Assembly: GCA_947627735.1 (NCBI GenBank)
Contig: CANQXG010000013.1
Coordinates: 1 to 60,266 of the forward strand
DNA: 60,266 bases
Source: an uncultured Oscillospiraceae bacterium
GTDB lineage: Bacteria; Bacillota; Clostridia; Oscillospirales; Oscillospiraceae
Direction: 5' to 3'
Both the position numbers and the translations under genes were made by a program. Each line of letters opens with the position of its first letter. Positions within the stretch are counted from its first letter, which is position 1. Positions 25,891-33,169 of this stretch are shown one piece after another. The notes under the pieces are model-generated. The model was not told the DNA's origin, did not search any database, and was given only the letters and a program-made list of their open reading frames with translations.

Positions 25891-27870
25891 GTGAGCAAAG
25901 AGAGATTCTATATCACCACGCCCATCTATTACCCGTCCGATAAGCTGCACATCGGCCACGCCTACTGCACCGTGGCCACCGACGCCATGGCCCGCTACAA
26001 GCGCCTGCGGGGCTACGACGTGATGTTCCTCACCGGCACCGACGAGCACGGCATGAAGATCGAGGACAAGGCCCGGGAGGCCGGCGTCACCCCCAAGCAG
26101 TTCGTGGACAACATCGTGGAGGGGCCTCGGGGCGTGAAGGACCTGTGGAAGCTGATGGACGTGTCCTACGACCGGTTCATCCGCACCACCGACGACTACC
26201 ACGTCCGCGCCATCCAGCGGGTGTTCAAAAAAATGCACGACAACGGCGACATCTATAAGGGCAAGTACGTGGGCAAGTACTGCAAGCCCTGCGAGAGCTT
26301 CTGGACCGAGAGCCAGCTGGTAGACGGCAAGTGCCCCGACTGCGGCCGGGACGTGGTGGACGCGGAGGAGGAGGCCTACTTCTTCCGGCTGTCCAAGTAC
26401 GCCGACCGGGTGCAGGACCTGCTGGAGAACACCGACTTCCTGGAGCCTCGCAGCCGGGTCAACGAGATGGTCAACAACTTCATCAAGCCCGGGCTGGAGG
26501 ACCTGTGCGTGTCCCGCACCAGCTTCACCTGGGGCATCCCCGTGGACTTCGATCCGGGCCATGTGGTGTACGTGTGGGTGGATGCGCTGTTCAACTACAT
26601 GACCGCCCTGGGCCTGGAGAACGACGCCCATGATGATCTGGACAAGTACTGGCCTGCGGACGTGCACTTCGTGGGCAAGGAGATCGTCCGGTTCCACTCC
26701 ATCATCTGGCCGGCCATGCTCATGAGCCTGGGCCTGCCCCTGCCGAAGAAGGTGTACGGCCACGGCTGGCTCAACTTCGGCGGCGAGAAGATGTCCAAGA
26801 GCCGGGGCAACGTGGTGGACCCCTATATCCTGGCGGAGAAGTTCGGCGTGGACGCGCTGCGGTTTTTCATGCTGCGCACCTTCCCCTTCGGCGCCGACGG
26901 AAACTTCACCAACGAGCTGCTGATCCAGACCATCAACACGGACCTGGCCAACGACCTGGGCAACCTGGTCAGCCGCACCACCGCCATGGTGGGCAAATAC
27001 TTCGGCGGCGCTCTGCCCGCCGGCTGCGGGACATGGGACGGACCCACGGAGCCGGATAAGGAGCTGATCGCCATGGCCGCCGGACTGCGGGATCTGTACG
27101 AGTCCGAGATGGAGCGGTTCCAGTTCCAGAACGCCCTGGAGCATGTCTTCAAGGTCATCCAGCGGGCCAACAAGTATATCGATGAGAACGCCCCCTGGGC
27201 GCTGGCCAAGGATATGGACGCCAACGGCCCCCGGCTGGCCCATGTGCTGTATAACCTGCTGGAAACTACCCGCATCTGCGGCATCCTGCTGACCCCCTTC
27301 ATGCCCGGGAGCATGGAAAAGCTGTTCGGCCAGATCGGCGCGGCGGAGGCGGCCCGGACCTGGGACAGCGCCGGCGTGTGGGGTGCGCTGGCCGACACGG
27401 CCCGGCCCCAAAAGGGTGAGAACCTGTTCCCCCGCATCGACATGGACCAGGCCATCAAGGAGCTGGACGCCGCCGCCGAGGAGGCGAAAAAGGCCGCCCT
27501 GCCCCCGGTGGAGGTGGAGCCTCAGGCCGCGGAGTACGTGGACTTCGACACCTTCTGCAAGTCCGACTTCCGGGCGGTGAAGGTGAAGGCCTGCACCCAT
27601 GTAAAGAAGTCCGACAAGCTTTTGTGCTTCACCCTGGACGACGGCACCGGCACCGACCGGCAGATCCTGTCCGGCATCGCCAAGTGGTATGAGCCGGAGG
27701 CCCTGGTGGGCAAGACCCTGGTGGCCATCGTGAACCTGCCGCCCAGGAAGATGATGGGCCTGGCGTCCAACGGTATGCTCATCTCCGCGGTGCATAAGGA
27801 GCACGGCGAGGAGAAGCTGAACCTCATTATGGTCAGCGATGATATCCCCGCCGGAGCGAAATTGTGCTGA
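25891..27870 (+). CDS. metG: Methionyl-tRNA synthetase
   Basis: 659 residues. Class I catalytic core with HIGH (LHIGHAY, about 20-23) and KMSKS (about 300-304), and a zinc knuckle CKPCESFW..CPDCG (about 130-147). An anticodon-binding helical domain and a C-terminal tRNA-binding OB domain (FRAVKVKACTHVKKSDKLL, about 560-655) complete it. It charges initiator and elongator tRNA-Met. The frame is open from TTG 25876, but that TTG is part of the ribosome-binding site TTGGAGGAC. GTG 25891, 8 bp after it, gives MSKERFYITTPIYYPS, the conserved N-terminus. No T-box leader was seen upstream. Confidence 0.97.
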   Translation: MSKERFYITTPIYYPSDKLHIGHAYCTVATDAMARYKRLRGYDVMFLTGTDEHGMKIEDKAREAGVTPKQFVDNIVEGPRGVKDLWKLMDVSYDRFIRTTDDYHVRAIQRVFKKMHDNGDIYKGKYVGKYCKPCESFWTESQLVDGKCPDCGRDVVDAEEEAYFFRLSKYADRVQDLLENTDFLEPRSRVNEMVNNFIKPGLEDLCVSRTSFTWGIPVDFDPGHVVYVWVDALFNYMTALGLENDAHDDLDKYWPADVHFVGKEIVRFHSIIWPAMLMSLGLPLPKKVYGHGWLNFGGEKMSKSRGNVVDPYILAEKFGVDALRFFMLRTFPFGADGNFTNELLIQTINTDLANDLGNLVSRTTAMVGKYFGGALPAGCGTWDGPTEPDKELIAMAAGLRDLYESEMERFQFQNALEHVFKVIQRANKYIDENAPWALAKDMDANGPRLAHVLYNLLETTRICGILLTPFMPGSMEKLFGQIGAAEAARTWDSAGVWGALADTARPQKGENLFPRIDMDQAIKELDAAAEEAKKAALPPVEVEPQAAEYVDFDTFCKSDFRAVKVKACTHVKKSDKLLCFTLDDGTGTDRQILSGIAKWYEPEALVGKTLVAIVNLPPRKMMGLASNGMLISAVHKEHGEEKLNLIMVSDDIPAGAKLC

Positions 27871-27875
27871 GGTAA

Positions 27876-27933
27876 GCATCTCTCCCTCAGTCAGCGCCTT
27901 ATGGCGCTGACAGCTCCCTCGTCAGAGGGAGCC
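27876..27933. repeat. Hairpin repeat, right-half copy (58 bp)
   Basis: Lies just after metG. Two adjacent hairpins, GTCAGCGCC..GGCGCTGAC and GCTCCCTC..GAGGGAGC, are joined by the constant segments GCATCTCTCCC and CTCGTCAGAG. It is nearly identical to 42865-42922 except for paired changes that keep both stems. Confidence 0.8.
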
Positions 27934-27951
27934 TAAGCGGTCATAAATCAA

Positions 27952-27997
27952 AAAAACCTCCCATATCTTTGTAGCAAAAGATCATGGGAGGGTTTTT
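27952..27997 (+). terminator. metG terminator overlapping the yabP ribosome-binding site
   Basis: Stem AAAAACCTCCCAT with ATGGGAGGGTTTTT (one bulged G), inner stem TCTTT/AAAGA and a T5 tail at 27993-27997. The 3' arm contains GGGAGGG, which is also the only ribosome-binding site for yabP (ATG 27999). The T-tract is the spacer to that ATG. Confidence 0.8.
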
Positions 27998-27998
27998 C

Positions 27999-28274
27999 AT
28001 GGCCTACGAGGAAAAGACGCGGCCGGGCCACCGGCTGACCATGGACGAGGGGGGCAGTCTGTGGATGAGCGGGGTGGAGGAGGTGGAGAGCTTCGACGAG
28101 GGCGAGGTGGCCGTGCGCACCAGCCGGGGGCTGCTGTATGTGCGGGGCGAGGGCCTGCGGGTGGATAAGCTGGAAAAGACCAGCGGGGAGCTGACTGTGT
28201 CCGGGACGGTGACGGGCCTGGACTACGCCGACGCCGGCCCCCGGGGCGGGCTGTGGGCGAGGCTGTTCCATTGA
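27999..28274 (+). CDS. yabP: Sporulation protein YabP
   Basis: 91 residues of the YabP family (HRLTMDEGGSLWMSGVEEVESFDEGEVAVRTSRGLLYVRGEGL), a small beta-rich protein needed with YabQ for spore coat/cortex assembly in Bacillus. An in-frame ATG at 27984 lies inside the terminator hairpin. The start at 27999 is preferred because GGGAGGG at 27986-27992 precedes it by 6 bp. The TGA overlaps the yabQ start by one base. The order yabP-yabQ-divIC is conserved in sporulating Firmicutes. No promoter was identified between metG and yabP. The hairpin means any transcript must start within or after it, or read through. Confidence 0.9.
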   Translation: MAYEEKTRPGHRLTMDEGGSLWMSGVEEVESFDEGEVAVRTSRGLLYVRGEGLRVDKLEKTSGELTVSGTVTGLDYADAGPRGGLWARLFH

Positions 28275-28960
28275 TGGGGCCGACGCCGGCGGCGCAGCTG
28301 TTCCAGGCGGGCTGGGCCGTCCTGGCCGGGGCGGCGCTGGGGGCGCTTTATGACCTGCTGGGCGGGGCCAGGGACCGGGCGGGCCTGCCCCACTGGGCGG
28401 GGGACGGGCTGTTCGCCGCCGTCACCGCAACGGCCTTGTTCGTGGGCGGACTGGCCGGGGCCGAGGGCCGGCCACGGCTGTACATGGCCCTGTTCGGCCT
28501 GGGGGGCATGGCCCTGTGGCTGGCCGGCGCGTCCCCGGTGACCCGGCCTCTGGCGGGGAAGATGTGGGCGCGGGCGGCCCAATGGACGGGCCGGGCGCTG
28601 GCGCCGGTGCGGCGGGGGATGAAAGTTTTGCGCCTGCGGCGAAAAAAACTCTTTTCAAATGGCCGGAAATGGTTTACAATAATAGTTGCAAATTGGAAAC
28701 AAACCCTCCGGGAACGGAAAGGAGCAGGGCGCCGTGAGATTTCGCAAGGCCAACTGGCTGACGCTGATAGTGATAGCAGGACTGATCGCCTATGCCTGTA
28801 TCGCGCTGCTGAATATGCGCACGAAGGTGGCGGAGGCCACCGAAACGGAGACGGACCTGCGCAAGCAGGTGGAGGAGATACAGGAGGAGAACGCCGCGCT
28901 CCAGTACGCCATCGAGCACCGGGACGACGAAAAGACCATCGAGGACATCGCCAGAGATAA
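28274..28960 (+). CDS. yabQ: Spore cortex protein YabQ, with an out-of-frame overlap into divIC
   Basis: The first 115 residues are YabQ-like: AAQLFQAGWAVLAGAALGALYDLLGGAR, then hydrophobic helices and a basic tail (VLRLRRKK). YabQ is a membrane protein required for spore cortex formation. The frame does not stop at the usual place. It runs 227 bp into divIC in another frame and ends at 28960, adding low-complexity Arg/Gly sequence typical of a shadow frame. An in-frame A-AAA-AAA run lies at 28642-28648. A -1 shift there ends at TGA 28735-28737, overlapping the divIC GTG as GTGA. The true C-terminus is therefore uncertain; the 228-residue version is an upper limit. Confidence 0.7.
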   Translation: MGPTPAAQLFQAGWAVLAGAALGALYDLLGGARDRAGLPHWAGDGLFAAVTATALFVGGLAGAEGRPRLYMALFGLGGMALWLAGASPVTRPLAGKMWARAAQWTGRALAPVRRGMKVLRLRRKKLFSNGRKWFTIIVANWKQTLRERKGAGRREISQGQLADADSDSRTDRLCLYRAAEYAHEGGGGHRNGDGPAQAGGGDTGGERRAPVRHRAPGRRKDHRGHRQR

Positions 28961-29012
28961 GCTGGGGCTTGTCCTGCCGGATGAGAAGATCTTCTACGAC
29001 AGTGGTCAATGA
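28734..29012 (+). CDS. divIC: Septum formation initiator DivIC/FtsB family
   Basis: 92 residues, GTG start 8 bp after AAAGGAG. A single membrane helix (LTLIVIAGLIAYACIALL, about 8-26) is followed by a coiled coil (TETETDLRKQVEEIQEENAALQYAI) and the conserved DivIC/FtsB tail IEDIARDKLGLVLPDEKIFYD. In Gram-positives DivIC works with FtsL and DivIB in the divisome. Its position after yabP-yabQ is the standard Firmicutes arrangement. The frame is open further upstream (28686), but that extension is not conserved. Confidence 0.92.
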   Translation: MRFRKANWLTLIVIAGLIAYACIALLNMRTKVAEATETETDLRKQVEEIQEENAALQYAIEHRDDEKTIEDIARDKLGLVLPDEKIFYDSGQ

Positions 29013-29033
29013 GTCAAAATGCTCCTGAGGACG

Positions 29034-29066
29034 ACAGGGACCTGCTCTGCAGGTCCCTGTTTTTTT
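29034..29066 (+). terminator. Intrinsic terminator after divIC
   Basis: A 12-bp perfect stem, ACAGGGACCTGC/GCAGGTCCCTGT, loop TCT, then T7. Confidence 0.93.
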
Positions 29067-29115
29067 GACGGGGGCAATTTCTCCTCTGGGATCAATAAAA
29101 AGGATGGGAAGGTTT

Positions 29116-30753
29116 ATGTGGCGATATACAAAGAGAAATGGAAAAGCCGTGTTTTGCTTTGGGCTGTCCAATTTACTGGCCGCTGTTTCGTCCGTGCTCT
29201 TGGCCTACTTGCTGGGGGCGTTTACGGATGCCGCCATGGGCGGGCTGCAAACAGGTCTTCTGACATTGGCGGCCATCACCCTGCTCTATATCCTCTTGGA
29301 TACGTTTTTGAATTTCCTGATGGACTATACAAGGGATCGGGCCGTCCATCAGATCGGCAGGTCGCTGCGCGCAGATGTGATCCGGCGGATCGAGAGCCTC
29401 TCCAACGAGGAGAAACGGAAAAATGAGGACAGCTACTATTTGTCGCTGATCGACCATGACATCCCCGCCGTGGAGCAGGAGTATTTCGGGGCGCTGGGCG
29501 CTGTCTATTTTCAGATCTGCTGCTTCGGTATCGCGATATTCTCCGCCATGAGGATACAGCCGGTCATGACGGGGATCATGCTTGTCATCAGCGTCATTCC
29601 GGTAATGTTCCCAAAGCTGTCGGAAAAACCGCTGCAAAAAGCGAAAACGGAAGCACAGCAGGCCAAAAAGACCCACCTGCATATCGTTACGCAAATACTG
29701 AACGGCTATTCTTTTTTGCGGGTATTCAACAGTTTTTCCGGGATCGATCAAGAATATGACCGGGAGAACGATCGGCTCCTCCAAAAGGAAAAACAGTTCA
29801 GCAAGATGAACGCGCTTCTTTATGCGGGGGCGTTCGGCGCCGGGAATCTGGTGTTTTTGTGCACATGGGTCGTGGGTATCTTCTTTATCGCAAAACATTT
29901 TATCACCTTGCCGGAACTCGTTGTGTTCTCACAGCTCATGACCTTCGTGGCGGGACCGATACAGATCATCAGCGAGCGGTATACCTCCGTGGTCGCGGCG
30001 TCCGCCGTGTGCAGGAAGCTGACAGCGTTTTTGGATGATACGGCGCAAGAAGAAACTGCCTGGGGCGAAAACGAACTGGCTGATGTGGATGAGATCGCGC
30101 TGCGGGACGTTTCCGTGCGAAACAATGAAAAGCCGGTATTGCGCAGCGTGGACCTGACGATCCGCAAAGGCGACCGGATCGCGGTGCTGGGAGAGAGCGG
30201 TTCGGGAAAATCCACATTGATACGGTATCTCGCCGCCCTGACGAGCGGCAGAGGCGCGTACCTGGTGAACGGGCTGCCGGTCCGGTCGTATACTTACCGG
30301 GACTTCAGAGAGAACATCTCGTTATTGGAGCAGCGATCCTTTGTTTTTGACGCGACGATCAGGGATAACTTGACGATGTTTGACGACAGCTATGCCGATC
30401 AGGAAAAGCTCACGGAGGTCCTATCGGATGTGGGGCTGGGGCAGTGGTACGGCGGGCAAAAAGACGGGCTGGACACGCCCATCGGCACAGAGGAAACGGG
30501 CATGTCCGGCGGGGAAGAGCGGCGATTGAACCTGGGCCGCGCGCTGGTGAGAAATGCCGGCGTCCTGATCCTGGACGAGCCTACGACAGGCTTGGACGCG
30601 GAGACAAGACGCTTTGTGGAGAAAAAGATCACGGACATGCGATGCGGCATTTTGATCGCGGCCATCCATGAATACTCCCCGGCGTTTTTGGAGACCTTTA
30701 ACCGGGTGTTCGTCGTCAAAGACGGCCGGGTCCTTGAAAAAGCTGCCCAGTGA
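29116..30753 (+). CDS. ABC half-transporter (fused membrane and ATPase domains), atypical composition
   Basis: About 545 residues. An exporter-type membrane domain with six helices (about 15-290) is followed by an ATPase with Walker A GESGSGKS (Lys about 365), signature MSGGEERR, Walker B VLILDEPTTGLD and an H-loop reduced to AIHEYS. This is the ABCB/MsbA-like layout used for lipid, peptide or drug export. The ATG at 29116 has GGATGGGAAGG before it; ATG 29104 is possible. Codon use is visibly more AT-ending than its neighbours, and the gene is isolated behind a terminator, suggesting recent acquisition. Exporters of this kind usually pair with a second half. None is adjacent, so it is a homodimer or an orphan. 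Confidence 0.88.
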   Translation: MWRYTKRNGKAVFCFGLSNLLAAVSSVLLAYLLGAFTDAAMGGLQTGLLTLAAITLLYILLDTFLNFLMDYTRDRAVHQIGRSLRADVIRRIESLSNEEKRKNEDSYYLSLIDHDIPAVEQEYFGALGAVYFQICCFGIAIFSAMRIQPVMTGIMLVISVIPVMFPKLSEKPLQKAKTEAQQAKKTHLHIVTQILNGYSFLRVFNSFSGIDQEYDRENDRLLQKEKQFSKMNALLYAGAFGAGNLVFLCTWVVGIFFIAKHFITLPELVVFSQLMTFVAGPIQIISERYTSVVAASAVCRKLTAFLDDTAQEETAWGENELADVDEIALRDVSVRNNEKPVLRSVDLTIRKGDRIAVLGESGSGKSTLIRYLAALTSGRGAYLVNGLPVRSYTYRDFRENISLLEQRSFVFDATIRDNLTMFDDSYADQEKLTEVLSDVGLGQWYGGQKDGLDTPIGTEETGMSGGEERRLNLGRALVRNAGVLILDEPTTGLDAETRRFVEKKITDMRCGILIAAIHEYSPAFLETFNRVFVVKDGRVLEKAAQ

Positions 30754-30781
30754 GTTTGCCGGTCCTCATGTAACGGGCCGA

Positions 30782-30825
30782 CAAAAACAGGGGCATGGCA
30801 GCCCATCGGCGTGCCATGCCCCTGT
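30782..30825 (-). terminator. Terminator for the CBS-domain gene (minus strand)
   Basis: A 14-bp perfect stem, ACAGGGGCATGGCA/TGCCATGCCCCTGT. The T5 tail is on the minus strand (plus-strand A5 at 30783-30787). It may also stop readthrough from the ABC gene on the plus strand. Confidence 0.8.
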
Positions 30826-30865
30826 CTGTTCGCGCCTGCGGGCGCATACTCTGCGAGGCCGTGCC

Positions 30866-31294
30866 TCACTCCCGGCGGATGTTGGAGGAGATGTCCCCCA
30901 GGGCGGCGGCCGCCTCCATGCAGAAGATCTCCCGGCGGGCCATGTCCCCCAGGCAGACCATGCCCACCAGCCGGCCATTGTCGGTGACGGGCAGGCGGCG
31001 GACCTGCTCCCGGCCCATGGCGTCGGCGGCCTTGCCCACGTCGTCGCCGGAGCGGCAGGTGAGGATGCCCCGGGACATGATCTCCCGGACCGTGGTGTCC
31101 GCCGGGTCCAGGTCCAGGGCCACGCACCGGGTCACGATGTCCCGGTCCGTCACCATCCCCCGGAGGGCGCCGCGCTCGTCGCACACCGGCAGGGCACCCA
31201 GATTGTGGCGCTTCATCAGCCGTGCCGCGGCGGCCACCGGCTCCTTCTGGCCCACGCTGATCACGTGGGCGGACATGATATCTGCTACTTTCAT
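30866..31294 (-). CDS. Two-CBS-domain protein
   Basis: 142 residues that are essentially a Bateman module. The first CBS domain is at about 1-58 (MKVADIMSAHVISVGQKEPVAAAARLM..LGALPVCD..GMVTDRDIV) and the second at about 65-125 (VREIMSRGILTCRSGDDVGKAADAM..RRLPVTDNGRLVGMV). Such free-standing modules bind adenine nucleotides and regulate partner enzymes or transporters. The partner is not evident. GGAGCGAAAA precedes the ATG. The upstream region holds a perfect 17-bp palindrome at 31323-31339. Confidence 0.9.
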   Translation of the reverse strand: MKVADIMSAHVISVGQKEPVAAAARLMKRHNLGALPVCDERGALRGMVTDRDIVTRCVALDLDPADTTVREIMSRGILTCRSGDDVGKAADAMGREQVRRLPVTDNGRLVGMVCLGDMARREIFCMEAAAALGDISSNIRRE

Positions 31295-31322
31295 TTTTCG
31301 CTCCTGTGTTGTATAATAGTTG

Positions 31323-31339
31323 AGCTATGGGCCATAGCT
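31323..31339. promoter_or_regulatory. Perfect 17-bp palindrome upstream of the CBS gene
   Basis: AGCTATGG-G-CCATAGCT, 29 bp upstream of the CBS-domain ATG, next to a minus-strand TATTAT -10-like box (31316-31311). It is a likely operator. No regulator is identified. Confidence 0.5.
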
Positions 31340-31379
31340 ATGTACCGTCCGGGGACAGTATGCCCCGGCGGGGGGCGGT

Positions 31380-32465
31380 CTATGCGCCCACCCTGGCCGC
31401 CAGGGCCGGGCCTGCCGCCCGGGCGAAGCGCTCCGCGGCGGTGATGGCCTCCTGGAGGGTGTTGCCGGTGGTCCCCACCTCCAGGATCAGGCTGCCGGGG
31501 GTGAGCTGCTGGTTGTAGCGGTAGGCGCTCACCATGGTGGGCCGGGTCAGGTGGGGGTATTGGGCCTCGGCCAGCCCCTGCAGGCTCAGGGCCAGGGCCA
31601 GGTTGTCCCGCCAGTGGGGATGGTCCAGACTGGCGTCCGTGCCCACCACGAACATGATCTGGGCCGCGGCGGGGTCCTCCGTCCGGTCGGCTACAGTGCG
31701 GTACACCGTTTCATCGGTGCCCAGGGCGTCCCGGTGCAGGTCGATGACCATGGCGATGCCGGGTTCCCGCTCCAGGTGGGCGCGGATGGCCGCCTCGCTC
31801 TGGGCGTAGGAGCCGCTGTAGCTGGGCCAGTCGTATATCCCCTCGTCGTGGATCACCCGCAGCCCCTGTGCCCGCAGCGCCTGGGCCAGGGCCTCGCCCA
31901 CCCGGACCACGCTCCGGTCCGTGTCCAGGGTGCTGTAATCCGACGCCGCCCGGTAACGGTCGGCCCCCGCGGGGGTGTAGGCCTCCGTGGCGTGGGTATG
32001 TATGATGAGGATCTGGCTGCCCTCCGCCGGCAGGGATATGGCCGGCGCCCGGGCCAGGAGGTCCTGGCCGTCCACGGGATAGTCCGTGCCGTTTTTCACC
32101 GGGTCTGTCCAGGTGATGGTGGTGGTGACCACCTCCGCCTCCGGCGTCCAGCAGCCGTCGTCCGGCGTGGGGTCGGGCGTAAGCTCAGGCTCGGGCGTAG
32201 GCTCCGGCGTGGGTTCCGGTGTGGGTCCTGCCGTAGGCTCCGGCGTGACGGCGGGTCCCGCCGTGGCTGTTATTTCCGGCGGGTCCGTTTCCGCGGGCGT
32301 GGGCGCGGGCAGGTCCGTCATGGCCGGCGCGGACGCCGGCAGAGAGGCCTCCGCCGCCTCCGGCGCGGGCATCTCCGCGCCCAGCACGGGGATGGACCCG
32401 GAGGCCAGACCCAGCAGGGAGAAGCTGACGGTGAGCAGTATGACGGACAGTGTTTTGAATTTCAT
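31380..32465 (-). CDS. spoIIP: Stage II sporulation protein P (SpoIIP)
   Basis: 361 residues. Signal peptide or anchor (MKFKTLSVILLTVSFSLLGL), a Pro/Glu/Thr-rich linker of about 90 residues (PTPEP repeats), then the SpoIIP catalytic domain with ILIIHTHATEAY, DLHRDAL and LILEVGTTGNTLQEA. This is the amidase/endopeptidase of the SpoIIDMP complex that degrades septal peptidoglycan during engulfment. The frame opens much farther upstream, but ATG 32465 has CCAAGGAGGCACCG before it and begins the signal peptide. A sigma-E-like promoter lies at 32521-32549, fitting the known mother-cell expression of spoIIP. Confidence 0.93.
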   Translation of the reverse strand: MKFKTLSVILLTVSFSLLGLASGSIPVLGAEMPAPEAAEASLPASAPAMTDLPAPTPAETDPPEITATAGPAVTPEPTAGPTPEPTPEPTPEPELTPDPTPDDGCWTPEAEVVTTTITWTDPVKNGTDYPVDGQDLLARAPAISLPAEGSQILIIHTHATEAYTPAGADRYRAASDYSTLDTDRSVVRVGEALAQALRAQGLRVIHDEGIYDWPSYSGSYAQSEAAIRAHLEREPGIAMVIDLHRDALGTDETVYRTVADRTEDPAAAQIMFVVGTDASLDHPHWRDNLALALSLQGLAEAQYPHLTRPTMVSAYRYNQQLTPGSLILEVGTTGNTLQEAITAAERFARAAGPALAARVGA

Positions 32466-32520
32466 CGGTGCCTCCTTGGTATGGGGAAAAATGCGGGCAG
32501 CATATTTTTGGTAACAGTGA

Positions 32521-32549
32521 AGTATATACCGGTCCGGCGGAGAATATAC
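32521..32549 (-). promoter_or_regulatory. Candidate sigma-E-type promoter of spoIIP
   Basis: Minus strand GTATATT (32549-32543), 14-bp spacer, TATATACT (32528-32521). This resembles KMATATT-N14-CATACAHT with two mismatches in the -10. No sigma-A promoter is evident. Confidence 0.4.
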
Positions 32550-32594
32550 GCCCGGCGGGCCGTAAAATTTAACAAACAAAGGAGAAAACATAAG

Positions 32595-32837
32595 ATGCAG
32601 ATCACCTATACGCCCCGGGGCGTTTGCTCCAAACAGATGATCGTTGACGCCGAGGACGGCGTGATCAAGAGTGTGAAGGTTGTGGGGGGATGTAACGGAA
32701 ATCTCCAGGGAATCTCCCGCCTGGTGGTGGGTATGCCCGTGGAGGAGGCCATTTCCCGCATGGAGGGCATCGACTGCAACGGCAAGGGCACATCCTGCCC
32801 GGACCAGCTGGCGCAGGCCCTGAAACAATTTACATAA
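32595..32837 (+). CDS. TSCPD-domain protein
   Basis: 80 residues, a free-standing TSCPD domain of the TIGR03905 type (GVCSKQMIVDAEDGVIKSVKVVGGCNGNLQGISRLVVGMPVEEAI..CNGKGTSCPDQLAQAL). The same domain forms the C-terminus of some class II (NrdJ-type) ribonucleotide reductases. As a small protein it is widespread in clostridia and its role is unknown. Four Cys residues (in GVCSK, GGCNG, DCNG and SCPD) could bind metal. GGAGAAAACATAAG precedes the ATG. It is divergent from spoIIP and monocistronic. Confidence 0.88.
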   Translation: MQITYTPRGVCSKQMIVDAEDGVIKSVKVVGGCNGNLQGISRLVVGMPVEEAISRMEGIDCNGKGTSCPDQLAQALKQFT

Positions 32838-32845
32838 TCGAACCC

Positions 32846-32907
32846 AAAAAACCGCCGATCCGTAGACATAAGTTTTATTATGACACTTCCGCGGCGGCGG
32901 TTTTTTT
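32846..32907 (+). terminator. Intrinsic terminator after the TSCPD gene
   Basis: AAAAAACCGCCG (32846-32857) pairs with CGGCGGTTTTTT (32895-32906) around a long loop that itself contains CATAA/TTATG pairing. A T7 run follows. Confidence 0.75.
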
Positions 32908-33065
32908 GGAAATTTCTGTTGAATTTTTGATTTTATCCAGATTTATCCAGTTTTTTGACACAAGATATCCCCGGTTTTTCCAGTAAAATCAAGGGAAAAA
33001 CACAAGTTCTTGAGGCTTTGGTACAACCACCAATTTGAAAACCCGTCATTTTGCCACTCTGCCGA

Positions 33066-33095
33066 TTGTTTTCAACAATTCCCTTTCGATATAAT
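33066..33095 (+). promoter_or_regulatory. Promoter candidate for the SleB-like gene
   Basis: TTGTTT (33066-33071), 18-bp spacer, TATAAT (33090-33095). The -35 region lies in a small inverted repeat (TTGTT..AACAA). The 160 bp before it are AT-rich, with three near-repeats of TTTNTCCAG (about 32935-32985), and hold no gene. Confidence 0.55.
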
Positions 33096-33169
33096 TATAG
33101 TACCAAAAATGAAATCTGGGTTTCCAGCTCTTGCATTTTGGCACATTACTCGAAAGGGAGGCAGTCCGA

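Noticed and set aside
29065-29115. TTG start for the ABC half-transporter
   Set aside because: It lies in the T-tract of the divIC terminator; ATG 29116 or 29104 has a ribosome-binding site.
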